A stretch of 10,881 bases of DNA, from contig DKEU01000269.1 of assembly GCA_002452635.1 (NCBI GenBank), positions 1 through 10,881 on the forward strand, written 5' to 3'. Origin of the DNA: Desulfovibrionaceae bacterium UBA6814. Lineage in GTDB: Bacteria > Desulfobacterota > Desulfovibrionia > Desulfovibrionales > Desulfovibrionaceae. The position numbers and the translations under genes were made by a program. The notes under the pieces were generated by a model that saw only the letters and a program-made list of their open reading frames with translations, was not told the DNA's origin and made no database searches. Shown piece after piece: positions 1 through 7,015 of this stretch (positions are counted from its first letter, which is position 1; every line of letters begins with the position of its first letter).

Positions 1-301
1 GCAGGCCGTGGCAGTCCCAGCCGGGAATGTAGGGGGCGTTGCAGCCGGCCATGCGCTTGGCGCGCAGGATGATGTCCTTGAGCACCTTGTTGAGGGCGGT
101 GCCCATGTGGATGTGGCCGTTGGCGTAGGGCGGGCCGTCGTGCAGCACGTAGCGCTCGTTGCCGTCGTTGGCCGCGATCATGGCCGCATAGGCCCCGGTC
201 TTTTCCCAGAACGCGAGGGTCTCGGGTTCGCGTTTGGCCAGGTCGGCCTTCATGGGGAAGGCGGTGGCCGGAAGATTAAGCGTCTTCTTGTAGTCGCTCA
301 T
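1..301 (-). CDS. ileS: Isoleucyl-tRNA synthetase, N-terminal fragment
   Basis: This is the first 100 or so residues of a class I aminoacyl-tRNA synthetase that charges tRNA-Ile with isoleucine in the cytoplasm; the rest lies beyond the left edge. The start (MSDYKKTLNLPATAFPMK) closely resembles the proteobacterial IleS start, with the LAKREPE segment next. The class I ATP-binding HIGH motif appears as HIHMG inside PPYANGHIHMGTALN, followed by KVLKDIILRAKRM and the PYIPGWDCHG block typical of IleS. Family motifs separate it from ValS and LeuS. A GGAGG lies 12 bases upstream of the ATG, a slightly long spacing, but the match to known IleS starts supports this codon. It is divergent from the riboswitch and cobI. 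Truncation is by the window only. Confidence 0.95.
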   Translation of the reverse strand, partial: MSDYKKTLNLPATAFPMKADLAKREPETLAFWEKTGAYAAMIAANDGNERYVLHDGPPYANGHIHMGTALNKVLKDIILRAKRMAGCNAPYIPGWDCHGL

Positions 302-348
302 GGGAGCGTGGAACCTCCGGGAAGCAAGGTGGCGAACACAAAACAGGG

Positions 349-377
349 AAATTCCCCCAATCCGTGCCGGAAGTCAA
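349..377 (-). promoter_or_regulatory. Possible ileS promoter (weak)
   Basis: On the minus strand a TTGACT -35 (372-377) is followed after 17 bases by GAATTT (349-354), a poor -10. The -10 lies within the small palindrome GGGAAATTCCC (346-356). The position, about 50 bases upstream of the ileS ATG, is reasonable. Only the -35 is convincing, so this is a candidate and not a firm call. The rest of 302-437 holds nothing else I can identify; the promoter that must drive the riboswitch was not found with confidence. Confidence 0.25.
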
Positions 378-437
378 GGAGGACGCCCCCCGCGCGGCGC
401 GATCTCGGGATGACATCCGCAGGGAACTGGGCTAGGG

Positions 438-632
438 AGGAGGTGCCCGCGGCGGCCGCGTCCTTTGCGACAGGCCTGAAAAGGGAACCCGGTGCGAATC
501 CGGGGCGGTCCCGCCGCCGTGATCCGGCCCCTGCGGCCTCTGCAGGGGGAAATGGCCCGGCCATGACGCCACTGTCCTCCACCGGACGGGAAGGCGGCCG
601 AGGCTCCGGAGAGCCGGAAGACCTGCCGTGGG
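438..632 (+). ncRNA. Cobalamin riboswitch aptamer
   Basis: This leader RNA element senses adenosylcobalamin or a related cobalamin and controls the corrin-synthesis gene downstream. The conserved blocks occur in order: the core GAAAAGGGAACCCGGTGCGA (478-497), then CGGGGCGGTCCCGCC (about 500-514), the GCCACTGT block (568-575), GGGAAGGCGG (588-597), and the closing GAGCCGGAAGACCTGCC (611-627). The outer helix can form between AGGTGCCC near 441 and ACCTGCC near 621. Order, spacing and sequence match the Rfam cobalamin family as I know it. The outer boundaries are estimates. The aptamer precedes cobI/cbiL, a classical target, so feedback control by the pathway end product is the expected role. 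Confidence 0.93.
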
Positions 633-645
633 CCCCCCGCAGCCA

Positions 646-666
646 GCGGCAACGGACTTTTGCCGC
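646..666 (+). other. Hairpin between aptamer and terminator
   Basis: GCGGCAA (646-652) pairs perfectly with TTGCCGC (660-666) across a seven-base loop. It lies in the spacer between the cobalamin aptamer and the terminator-like hairpin and is probably part of the expression platform. I could not identify a clear antiterminator strand, so how ligand binding would be relayed is unknown. Confidence 0.4.
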
Positions 667-699
667 GCGGGAATACCGGTGACGGACACAGGGAGGAGT

Positions 700-733
700 C
701 CCCGGGCGGTGGATGCCCGGGGTTTGCTATTTT
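700..733 (+). terminator. Riboswitch expression-platform terminator
   Basis: CCCCGGGC (700-707) pairs with GCCCGGGG (715-722) around a seven-base loop, giving an eight-pair all-GC stem followed directly by TTTGCTATTTT (723-733). This has the form of an intrinsic terminator and ends at the base before the ATG at 734. It suggests transcription attenuation by the cobalamin riboswitch. The stem covers the alternative upstream ATG at 713, which argues against that codon as the main start. A translational mode is also possible, because the hairpin lies between a GGAGGAG (692-698) and the start. Confidence 0.7.
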
Positions 734-1456
734 ATGGACCAGAAGACCGACAAGGGAATCCTCTACGGCGTGGGCGTGGGCCCGGGCGACCCGGAGCTCA
801 TCACCCTCAAGGCCGCGCGGCTCCTGCACAGCGTGGCCCGGGTCTATGCGGCGTCGTCCACCAGGAACAGCTATTCCGTGTCCTTGGACATCGTGCGGCC
901 GCACCTGGCCCCGGGCGTCACGCCGGCGGTGCTCTCCTTTCCCATGACCCGGGACGCGGCGGTCCTGGACCGGGCCTGGGAGGAGAACGCCCGCACCGTG
1001 CTGGCCGACCTGGACGCGGGCCGGGACGTGGCCTTCCTGACCCTGGGCGACCCCTCCACCTACAGCACCTTCGGCTATTTGCTGCGCACCCTGCGCGACC
1101 TGGACCCCACGGTGCGGGCCGAGGTGGTGCCGGGCGTGACCTCCTACAGCGCGGCCGCGGCCCTGGCCGGCGAGCCCCTGGCCGAGGCGGACCAGACCCT
1201 GGCCGTGGTGTCCGGGGTCTGCGGGGGCGACACCCTGCGCCGGGCCGCCCGGGCCGCGGACAGCCTGGTGGTGCTCAAGGCCTACAAGCGCTTCGGCGAC
1301 ATCAAGGCCGCCCTGGCCGAGGAGGGCCTGCTCCGCGACGCGGTGCTGGTCTCGGCCTGCGGCCAGGAGGGCCAGAACCTGGTGCGGGACCTGTCCCAGG
1401 TGGAGGAAATCCCGCCCTATTTCTCCCTGGTGCTGGCCAAGAAGAAGCGGGGGTGA
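734..1456 (+). CDS. cobI/cbiL: Precorrin-2 / cobalt-factor II C20-methyltransferase
   Basis: This SAM-dependent methyltransferase adds the C20 methyl group to the corrin precursor in vitamin B12 synthesis, in the cytoplasm. The 240-residue product has the tetrapyrrole methylase hallmarks: YGVGVGPGDPELITLKA near residues 11-27, LTLGDPSTYSTFGYLL near 103-117 and VVPGVTSYSAAAA near 131-143. The length is close to the family norm. An anaerobe would use the cobalt-containing substrate (CbiL type), but the sequence alone does not separate the CobI and CbiL activities. I chose ATG 734 because the in-frame ATG at 713 lies inside the terminator hairpin; the 713 start would add seven residues. Neither has a well-spaced Shine-Dalgarno site. 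It is a single gene under the cobalamin riboswitch, with no other corrin gene following. Confidence 0.93.
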   Translation: MDQKTDKGILYGVGVGPGDPELITLKAARLLHSVARVYAASSTRNSYSVSLDIVRPHLAPGVTPAVLSFPMTRDAAVLDRAWEENARTVLADLDAGRDVAFLTLGDPSTYSTFGYLLRTLRDLDPTVRAEVVPGVTSYSAAAALAGEPLAEADQTLAVVSGVCGGDTLRRAARAADSLVVLKAYKRFGDIKAALAEEGLLRDAVLVSACGQEGQNLVRDLSQVEEIPPYFSLVLAKKKRG

Positions 1457-1490
1457 GGCGCTTGCCCCGACCCCCGCTGTTTGACGTTCT
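1446..1490 (+). terminator. Terminator of cobI, starting inside the gene
   Basis: AGCGGGGGT (1446-1454) pairs with ACCCCCGCT (1470-1478), with a smaller GGC/GCC stem in the loop, followed by GTTTGACGTTCT. The left arm contains the last codons and part of the stop. The opposite strand has a TTCTTCTT tail, so it may also stop livK transcription arriving from the right. In the rest of 1491-1596 there is a seven-pair hairpin TCCGCAG/CTGCGGA (1520-1537) without a T-tail and a short CGAG/CTCG hairpin (about 1566-1578); no gene was seen. Confidence 0.6.
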
Positions 1491-1596
1491 CTAGACAATA
1501 TCCTCGCCCTGGAAGCCGCTCCGCAGGCTGCTGCGGACCCCTTCCCCGGTGCGATGCGATCGTCCCGAGTTTTTCTCGTCTTTCTTAAAACCCCAA

Positions 1597-2778
1597 TTAT
1601 TCCGCGGGGACGAACTTCCCGCCCTTGACCTGGATCATGACCATGGAGTCCACGCCCAGGCCGTTGTGGTCCTCGGGGGTAATGGTGAACACGCCCGAGA
1701 TGCCCACCAGGCCCTTGGTGCTCTCGATGGCCGCGCGCAGCTTTTCGGGCTCGGCGCCAACCTTGCGCATGGCGTCGGCCAGGATGGTGATGGCGTCCCA
1801 GGCGTAGCCCGAGTGGGTGTTGATGGGGTAGTCCTTATCGTACTTGTAGGTCTCGGTGTAGAGCTTGGTGAAGGAGGCGATGACCTTCTTCTGGGGGTCG
1901 GTGTCCGGCAGGCTCTGCCAGGTGAGCAGCTTGGTGGCGGGCATGAGGTCGCCCTCGGCGGCCTCGCCGGCCAGCTTGATGTAGTTGGGGTCGGGCTGGC
2001 CGTGGCACTGGAGCAGGGGCATGGCCAGGCCCAGGGCGTGGTGGTTCTTGGAGATGACCGAGCCGGCCGGGCCGATGGTCCAGACCACGATGGCCTGGGG
2101 CGACTTGGCCGCCAGGTTGGTGAGCTGGGTCTTCATGTCCACGTCCGTGGGCTTGAACTGCTCCTCGCCCACGATCTCCAGCCCGAAGGTGGGGGCCAAC
2201 TTGGCCAGCCAGCGCCGGCCGTCCTGGCCGAAGCCGTCGCCCGCGGTGAGCAGGGCCACCTTGGTCAGGCCCTTGGCCTTGAGAAAGCCCAGCACCTTGG
2301 ACACGGCCACGGACGAGCGCTGCGGGGCCTTGAACACCCAGTGCGCAGTGCCGAAGTCCATGGTCCCCACCATGCCCTCCATGATGACCGGGTCGCCGCC
2401 CACGGTCATGATGGTGGGCACCTTGGACTCCTCCACCTGCTTCTTCACGGCCATGCCCGTGTCCGTGCGGGTGGGGCCGATGACCGCCACCACCTTGTCC
2501 ACGTTCACGAACTTCTTGAAGGCCAGCACCGCCTTGGTGGGCTCGCTCTCGGTGTCGGCCACCACCAGCTCCAGGGGCCGGCCGTTGATGCCGCCGGCCT
2601 TGTTGATCTGGTCCACGGCCATCTGGGCCACCAGTTTGGTGGGCGTGCCGATGGGCGCGGCCGGGCCGGACAGGGCGAAGAACGCGCCGATCTTGATGGG
2701 CTCGGCGGCCGGCGCAGGCGCGGCCAACGCCAGGGTCAGCACCGCCCCCAACGCCAGGGAACACAGGGTCTTGCGCAT
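1597..2778 (-). CDS. livK: ABC importer substrate-binding protein, branched-chain amino-acid type
   Basis: This periplasmic binding protein captures the substrate and delivers it to the LivHM channel. The 393 residues begin with a classical signal peptide: MRK, a hydrophobic core LALGAVLTLALAA, and likely cleavage after APAPAA near residue 25. The mature part is a type I periplasmic-binding fold of the Leu/Ile/Val family: IKIGAFFALSGPAAPIG, then GGINGRPLELVVADTESEP and VAVIGPTRTDTG. The start has an excellent AAGGAGGAGG upstream. It is the last gene of the operon, after the regulator and an 87-base gap carrying an inverted repeat. The substrate cannot be read from the sequence: leucine-type amino acids are the family default, but members also bind amides, aromatic acids and other small carboxylates. 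Confidence 0.9.
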   Translation of the reverse strand: MRKTLCSLALGAVLTLALAAPAPAAEPIKIGAFFALSGPAAPIGTPTKLVAQMAVDQINKAGGINGRPLELVVADTESEPTKAVLAFKKFVNVDKVVAVIGPTRTDTGMAVKKQVEESKVPTIMTVGGDPVIMEGMVGTMDFGTAHWVFKAPQRSSVAVSKVLGFLKAKGLTKVALLTAGDGFGQDGRRWLAKLAPTFGLEIVGEEQFKPTDVDMKTQLTNLAAKSPQAIVVWTIGPAGSVISKNHHALGLAMPLLQCHGQPDPNYIKLAGEAAEGDLMPATKLLTWQSLPDTDPQKKVIASFTKLYTETYKYDKDYPINTHSGYAWDAITILADAMRKVGAEPEKLRAAIESTKGLVGISGVFTITPEDHNGLGVDSMVMIQVKGGKFVPAE

Positions 2779-2841
2779 GATGCCTCCTCCTTGTTCGTGC
2801 GGCCCCGGGACCTGCCTGGCCCGCGGCCGGATGTATGGTGC

Positions 2842-2860
2842 ACGTCCCGGGACGGGACGT
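2842..2860 (-). repeat. Inverted repeat between gntR and livK
   Basis: ACGTCCCG (2842-2849) and CGGGACGT (2853-2860) form an eight-pair stem with a three-base loop in the gap between gntR and livK. There is no U-run on either strand, so a simple terminator is unlikely. In the minus-strand message it could stabilise the upstream 3' end or allow separate processing and a higher level of livK, as is common for binding-protein genes. It does not resemble the TATAC operator upstream of livH. Confidence 0.5.
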
Positions 2861-2865
2861 ACCGG

Positions 2866-3534
2866 TCAGGGTTCTCCGCCTTTCGCGCCCAAACGCTCCA
2901 GGATGTGCCGGCCGCCCCGGCGCACGTGCCCGGCCGCGGCGCGGGCCGCGGCCTCGGGGTCCCGGGCCCGCAGGGCGGCCAGGATGGCCCGGTGCTCCTC
3001 CAGGGACCAGCACCCGGCCTCCATGCCTGTGGCCGATTCGCGGGAGATGCGCTCCACCAGCCCCTCCAGCACCTCCAGGAGCCGGATGAGCAGCTTGGAG
3101 CCCGCGGCCTGGGCCAGCAGGGCGTGGAATTCCGCGTTGAGCGCGGCCAGGGCCGCGGTGTCGCGCCGCCGGTGCGCGTCGCTGAACGCGGCGATGTTGC
3201 GCTCCAAGCCGTCCAGTTCCTCGTCGGTCGCCCGGCGGGCGGCCAGGGAGGCGGCGTAGGACTCCAAAAGGCCCCGGGTCTCCACCGCCTCCTCCACCTC
3301 GGCCGGGTCCAGGGGCTTGAGCTCGTACCCGCCCCGGGGCCGGCGGGCCAGGAGGCCCTCCTGCTCCAGGCGGTGCAGGGCCTCGCGCAGGGGAGTGCGG
3401 CTGGCCCCCATCTCCCGGGCCAGGGCCTCCTCCACCAGGCGCTCGCCCGGCGGGAAGCGGCCCTCGATGAGCATGCGCCGCAGCACCCGGGTCACCTCGC
3501 TGCCCAGGGAGGAGCGCGCCACCCGCGGGCTCAT
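2866..3534 (-). CDS. GntR-family regulator, FCD (FadR-type) domain
   Basis: This 222-residue cytoplasmic DNA-binding repressor is the probable regulator of the transporter operon in which it lies. An N-terminal winged helix (residues 10-75) carries the GntR signature LIEGRFPPGERLVEEALAREMGASRTPLREAL and GLLARRPRGGYEL. The C-terminal helical FCD domain (about 80-215) should sense a small carboxylate or amino acid, often through a metal. Putative metal ligands H137, H181 and H203 are visible, but the usual aspartate four residues before the first histidine is N133. The ATG overlaps the livF stop as ATGA, so translation is coupled. Family members bind short palindromes with a TATAC core; one lies over the livH promoter, which implies autoregulation. 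The ligand is unknown, perhaps the imported substrate. Confidence 0.9.
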   Translation of the reverse strand: MSPRVARSSLGSEVTRVLRRMLIEGRFPPGERLVEEALAREMGASRTPLREALHRLEQEGLLARRPRGGYELKPLDPAEVEEAVETRGLLESYAASLAARRATDEELDGLERNIAAFSDAHRRRDTAALAALNAEFHALLAQAAGSKLLIRLLEVLEGLVERISRESATGMEAGCWSLEEHRAILAALRARDPEAAARAAAGHVRRGGRHILERLGAKGGEP

Positions 3535-4259
3535 GGCTTCGCCCCCTGGTCAGGCCCGAGGAACGCCTCGCGCAGCAGCGGGTCGCAGGCGATGTCCGCC
3601 GGCGCGCCCGAGAAGCGGATGCGGCCGTTGGTCAGGATGTAGCCGCGGCTGGACACGGCCAGGGCGCCCAGGGCGTTCTGCTCCACCAGGAGCACCCCGC
3701 AGCCCGAGGCGGGCAGGCCGCGCACCACCTTGAAGATCTCCGCCGCCATCTTGGGCGACAGGCCCAGGCTGGGCTCGTCCAGGAGCAGGTAGCGGGGCCG
3801 GGCCATGAGCGCCCGGGCCATGGCCAGCATCTGCTGCTCCCCGCCCGAGAGCTTGCCCGCCTCCTGGCCCAGCCGCTCGCGCAGCGCCGGGAACAGGGCC
3901 AACATGTGCTCCAGGTCCTCGGCCACCGCGGCCCGCTGGCCGGCGCGCAGGCGCAGGTACGCGCCCATCTCCAGGTTCTCGCGCACCGTGAGCGGGGCGA
4001 AGACCTGGCGGCCCTCCGGGGCCTGCACCACGCCGGCCCGGACCCGGGCCGCCGCGCCCTTGGGCGCGGGCGCGCCGTCCAGGAGCACCTGGCCCGAGGC
4101 CGGCTTGAGCAGCCCGGACAGGATGTTGAGGAGCGTGGTCTTGCCTGCGCCGTTCATGCCCAGCAGGCTGGTGACCTCGCCCGGGGCCACGGTGAGGCTC
4201 ACGTCCTCCAGGGCGTGGGCCAGGCCGTAGCGGAAATGCATGTTGCGGACCTCAAGCAC
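3531..4259 (-). CDS. livF: ABC importer ATPase, LivF type
   Basis: This is one of two ATP-hydrolysing subunits on the cytoplasmic side of the importer. It has 242 residues, normal for LivF. Visible motifs are Walker A GMNGAGKTT (34-42), the Q-loop region VVQAPEGRQVFAPLTVRENL, signature KLSGGEQQMLAMARAL, Walker B YLLLDEPSLGLSP, and VLLVEQNA, where glutamine replaces the switch histidine as is usual in LivF. The start is GTG at 4259, overlapping the end of livG by eight bases, with GAGGAG about ten bases upstream inside livG. The next gene, gntR, begins on its stop codon. Confidence 0.93.
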   Translation of the reverse strand: MLEVRNMHFRYGLAHALEDVSLTVAPGEVTSLLGMNGAGKTTLLNILSGLLKPASGQVLLDGAPAPKGAAARVRAGVVQAPEGRQVFAPLTVRENLEMGAYLRLRAGQRAAVAEDLEHMLALFPALRERLGQEAGKLSGGEQQMLAMARALMARPRYLLLDEPSLGLSPKMAAEIFKVVRGLPASGCGVLLVEQNALGALAVSSRGYILTNGRIRFSGAPADIACDPLLREAFLGPDQGAKP

Positions 4260-5034
4260 AGAGACCGAACTCCTCGCCGCCCCCCAGGTAGGCGGCCACC
4301 ACCTCGGGGTGGCGCTGCACCTCGGCGGGCGTCCCCGACGCGATGGTGCGGCCCGAACACAGGGCCACCACCGTGTCGCTCACCCGCATCACCAGGCTCA
4401 TGTCGTGCTCCACCAGCACCAGGCCGACCCCGCGGTCCCTGACCTTCAGGATGAGGTCGGCCATGACCCGGGTCTCGGCCGGGTTCAGGCCGGCCACGGG
4501 CTCGTCCAGCAGGATCATCTTCGGGTCGCTCACCAGGGCGCGGGCCAGGGCCAGGCGCTTCTGGTCGCCGTAGGGCAGGGCCCCGGCGGGCTTGCCCGCG
4601 GCCCGGGCCAGGCCCACCTCGGCCAGGACGGCCATGGCCTTCTCGGCCAGGGCGCGCTCCTCCCGGCGCAGCACCGGGAAGCGCAGCATGGCCGCCAGGA
4701 AGCCCCGGCGCATGCGGCCGTGCAGGCCCACCATCACGTTCTCCAGCACGTTCATCCGGTTGAACATGCGCAGGTGCTGGAAGGTCCGGGCCAGGCCCAG
4801 GCCCATGATGCGGTGCGCGGGCAGGCCGAGCAAGGCGCAGCCGCCGAAGCCGGCCTGGCCCTGGTCGGGCTGGGCGAATCCGCTCACGCAGTTGATGAGG
4901 GTGGTCTTGCCCGCGCCGTTGGGGCCGATGAGCGCGGTGATCTTCCCGGCCTCGGCCGCGAAGTCCACGCTGTCCAGGGCCGCCACCCCGCCGAAGGAGA
5001 TGGACAGGCCGCGCACGTCGAGCAGGGCGCTCAT
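4252..5034 (-). CDS. livG: ABC importer ATPase, LivG type
   Basis: This is the second cytoplasmic ATPase subunit, 260 residues. Motifs are Walker A GPNGAGKTT (37-45), the Q-loop region GLARTFQHLRMFNRMNVLENVMVGLH, a variant signature LPYGDQKRLALARAL with Y-G-D in place of S-G-G (LivG proteins often have YGxQ here), Walker B MILLDEPVAGLNP, and the switch histidine in LVLVEHDM. The BCA_ABC_TP C-terminal tail HPEVVAAYLG is present. The ATG at 5034 overlaps the livM stop as ATGA. An open frame continues upstream within livM, but MSALLDVRGLSISFGG is a proper LivG start. Confidence 0.93.
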   Translation of the reverse strand: MSALLDVRGLSISFGGVAALDSVDFAAEAGKITALIGPNGAGKTTLINCVSGFAQPDQGQAGFGGCALLGLPAHRIMGLGLARTFQHLRMFNRMNVLENVMVGLHGRMRRGFLAAMLRFPVLRREERALAEKAMAVLAEVGLARAAGKPAGALPYGDQKRLALARALVSDPKMILLDEPVAGLNPAETRVMADLILKVRDRGVGLVLVEHDMSLVMRVSDTVVALCSGRTIASGTPAEVQRHPEVVAAYLGGGEEFGLCA

Positions 5035-6026
5035 TCGGATCCCCTCGTCTCTTCCAGGGGCGGGCGGATGCCGCCGAAGCCGCGGCGCACCAGCGATTCC
5101 TCCAGCCGACCCACCAGGCCCTGGGGCAGGAACATGAGCAGCAGGAGCAGCACCCCGCCGAAGATGAGGTCCTGGTATTCCTGGAACACGTGCAGGAGCT
5201 GGGGCAGGGGGGTGAGGAACGCGGCCCCGAACAGCCCGCCCCACAGGGAGCCCATGCCGCCCACCAGGCACATGGTGACCAGCTCCACGGACTTGAAGAT
5301 GTCGAAGGTCTTGGGGGTCACGATGCCGAAGTAGTGGGCGTACAATGCCCCGGCCACCGCGGCGTAGCCCGCCGAGAGCACGAAGATGCGGATCTTGTAG
5401 GAGGCCACCGGCACCCCGCAGGCCAGGGCCGCCTGGGGCGAGTCGTGCAGGGCGCGCAGGCCGCGGCCCACGTGGGAGTGGGCCAGGTTGCGGGCCGGCA
5501 CCAGGCCGAGCAGGGCCAGGCCCCAGGCCAGCCAGTAGAACTTGAGGTCCGTGTCCAGGGCCAGGCCGCCCAGGGACAGGGGCGGGATGCCGAAGTACCC
5601 GCTGGACCCGCCGGTCACGTCCTCCATCTGCACCAGGAGCACGGTGACGATGATGTTGAAGCCCAGGGTGGCCATGACCAGGTAGTTGCCGGACAGGCGC
5701 AGCACCGGCACGCCGATGACCAGCGCCACCAGGCACACGAAGCCCACCGCGATGGGCAGGGACAGCAGGGGGGGCAGGCCGTAGCCCGCGGACAGGATGC
5801 CCGACACGTAGGCCCCCAGGCCGAAGAACGCGGCGTGGCCCAGGCTGATCTGGCCCGCGAACCCGATGAGCAGGTTGAGGCCGGTCACCGCCAGCACGTG
5901 CAGGGCCGTGAGGTTGAGCACGCCCAGGTAGTACGGATTGGTCACCACCAGGGGCAGCAGGGCCACCACCCCGGCCAGGGGGAAGAGCCCGGCCATGAAC
6001 CGCTTGGCCTGGATGGAGGGGCTCAC
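5031..6026 (-). CDS. livM: ABC importer permease, LivM type
   Basis: This inner-membrane permease subunit pairs with LivH to form the translocation channel. The start is GTG at 6026 (VSPSIQAKRFMAGLFPL), set by a full AAGGAGG seven bases upstream; the GTG overlaps the livH TGA as GTGA. It is 331 residues and strongly hydrophobic, with about nine to ten membrane segments by eye. The family blocks LNLLIGFAGQISLGHAAFFGLGAY, GNYLVMATLGFN, GRGLRALHDSPQAALACGV and the ABC-interacting region MCLVGGMGSLWGGLFGAAFL are all present. The C-terminus GLVGRLEES is typical. An internal ATG at residue 11 is less likely. Confidence 0.92.
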   Translation of the reverse strand: MSPSIQAKRFMAGLFPLAGVVALLPLVVTNPYYLGVLNLTALHVLAVTGLNLLIGFAGQISLGHAAFFGLGAYVSGILSAGYGLPPLLSLPIAVGFVCLVALVIGVPVLRLSGNYLVMATLGFNIIVTVLLVQMEDVTGGSSGYFGIPPLSLGGLALDTDLKFYWLAWGLALLGLVPARNLAHSHVGRGLRALHDSPQAALACGVPVASYKIRIFVLSAGYAAVAGALYAHYFGIVTPKTFDIFKSVELVTMCLVGGMGSLWGGLFGAAFLTPLPQLLHVFQEYQDLIFGGVLLLLLMFLPQGLVGRLEESLVRRGFGGIRPPLEETRGSE

Positions 6027-6904
6027 CGTTGGCCCTCCTTGGACCCGAACAGGCCCTGCGGCCGCAGGAAGAGCACGGCCAGGAGCACCACGAAGGCGAT
6101 CACGTCCTTGTAGGCGCTGGAGAGCAGGCCCGCGCCCAGGCTCTCCATGAGCCCCAGGCCCAGGCCCCCGGCCACGGCCCCCACGAAGCAGCCGTAGCCG
6201 CCCAGCACCGCGGCCGCGAAGCCCTTGAGCCCCATGAGCAGGCCCACGTCGTAGGACAGGGAGGTGATGGGGGTGATGAGCACCCCGGCCAGGGCCCCCA
6301 GCCCGCCGGCCAGGGCGAAGGACAGGGTGGCCAGGCCCCGGGTGTCGATGCCCATGAGGGCCGCGGCCCGGGGATTGGCGGCCATGGCCCGCATGGCCTT
6401 GCCCACGGTGGTGCGGCCGAAGAACAGGGACAGGGCCAGGATGGCCAGCAGGGTCACGCCCACCACCCAGAGGTTCTGGGGGGTGAAGGCCGCGCCCGCC
6501 ACCTTGAGCGGGACCTCGTGGCTCCAGGGGGGCAGGGCCAGGGCCTGCTTGCCCCACAGGTGCTTCATGCCGCCGCGCAAGAGGATGCTGGCCGCCACGG
6601 TGATGAAGATGAGCACCATGATCTCCCGGCTCTTGGCCGGGCGCAGACACAGGCGCTCCACGGCCGCGCCGGCCAGGGCGGCTCCGGCCAGGGCCAGGAG
6701 CAGGGCGGGGACAAGCGGCAGGCCCGCGGCCGCGAGCAGGGAGTACATGATCAGCCCGCCCAGGCTCAGGAAGTCGCCCTGGGCGAAGTTCACCACCCGG
6801 GTGGCGTTGTAGACCAGGTTGTAGCCCAGGGCCACCAGGGCGTACACCGCGCCGGTGGTCAGGCCGCTGATGGCGTATTGGAGCAGGGCGGAGCCGGAGG
6901 GCAT
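6023..6904 (-). CDS. livH: ABC importer permease, LivH type
   Basis: This is the first gene of the importer operon: an inner-membrane permease of 293 residues with about eight hydrophobic segments. Family hallmarks are LTTGAVYALVALGYNLVYNATRVVNFAQGDF at the N-terminus, GRTTVGKAMRAMAANPRAAALMGID (the coupling helix that contacts the ATPases) and the C-terminal GLKGFAAAVLGGYGCFVGAVAGGLGLGLMES, ending LFLRPQGLFG. The ATG at 6904 has AGGAG about 12 bases upstream. Just above that, the leader has a long GC inverted repeat, and further up the promoter and palindromic operator. The remaining subunits follow without gaps. Confidence 0.93.
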   Translation of the reverse strand: MPSGSALLQYAISGLTTGAVYALVALGYNLVYNATRVVNFAQGDFLSLGGLIMYSLLAAAGLPLVPALLLALAGAALAGAAVERLCLRPAKSREIMVLIFITVAASILLRGGMKHLWGKQALALPPWSHEVPLKVAGAAFTPQNLWVVGVTLLAILALSLFFGRTTVGKAMRAMAANPRAAALMGIDTRGLATLSFALAGGLGALAGVLITPITSLSYDVGLLMGLKGFAAAVLGGYGCFVGAVAGGLGLGLMESLGAGLLSSAYKDVIAFVVLLAVLFLRPQGLFGSKEGQR

Positions 6905-6926
6905 GGGTCGGGCGGTCTCCTACTGA

Positions 6927-6979
6927 CCGGGCCGGCCGGCAGGGTGGTGGAGTTGCCGGGCGGCGGGATGCCGGCCCGG
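6927..6979 (-). repeat. Long-range inverted repeat in the livH leader
   Basis: CCGGGCCGGC (6927-6936) and GCCGGCCCGG (6970-6979) are perfect ten-base inverted copies 33 bases apart. In the minus-strand RNA they would form a stem ending a few bases before the AGTAGGAG ribosome site of livH. It may affect translation or RNA stability. GC-rich DNA makes such pairs more likely by chance, so a function is only a suggestion. Confidence 0.4.
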
Positions 6980-6992
6980 CGGCCGGAGGGGC

Positions 6993-7015
6993 GTTTTGTA
7001 TACTGTATACAAAAC
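6993..7015. promoter_or_regulatory. Palindromic operator of the liv operon (probable GntR site)
   Basis: GTTTTGTATAC (6993-7003), a central T (7004) and GTATACAAAAC (7005-7015) make a perfect 11-base inverted repeat, AT-rich in a very GC-rich background. The TNGTATACNA-like core is the kind of site known for GntR/FCD repressors. It lies between and over the -35 and -10 of the livH promoter, ideal for repression by the regulator encoded within the operon. Binding by that protein is inferred. Confidence 0.8.

Noticed and set aside
410..438. ATGACA followed by TAGGGA as the promoter of the riboswitch transcript
   Set aside because: The -10 matches poorly, and the implied RNA start would cut into the outer helix of the aptamer.
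713..733. ATG at 713 as the start of cobI/cbiL
   Set aside because: It lies in the terminator stem and has only a distant GGAGGAG, 14 bases away. ATG 734 is preferred, although the choice is not certain.
374..1498. Long minus-strand frame opposite the riboswitch and cobI
   Set aside because: It is antisense to a well-supported riboswitch and methyltransferase gene and shows no family resemblance.
1520..1537. TCCGCAG/CTGCGGA hairpin as a terminator for livK
   Set aside because: It has no T-tail on either strand; the stem at 1446-1478, with a TTCTTCTT tail on the minus strand, is a better candidate.
1549..3642. 697-codon plus-strand frame opposite livK and gntR
   Set aside because: It is a shadow of the opposite-strand genes: low complexity, rich in G, H, Q and L, and no ribosome site or domain.
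1597..6904. Urea/short-chain amide transporter (Urt) as an alternative to the Liv call
   Set aside because: The gene order, lengths and motifs fit the general Liv/HAAT family, and no urease or amidase gene is nearby. The substrate is nevertheless left open.
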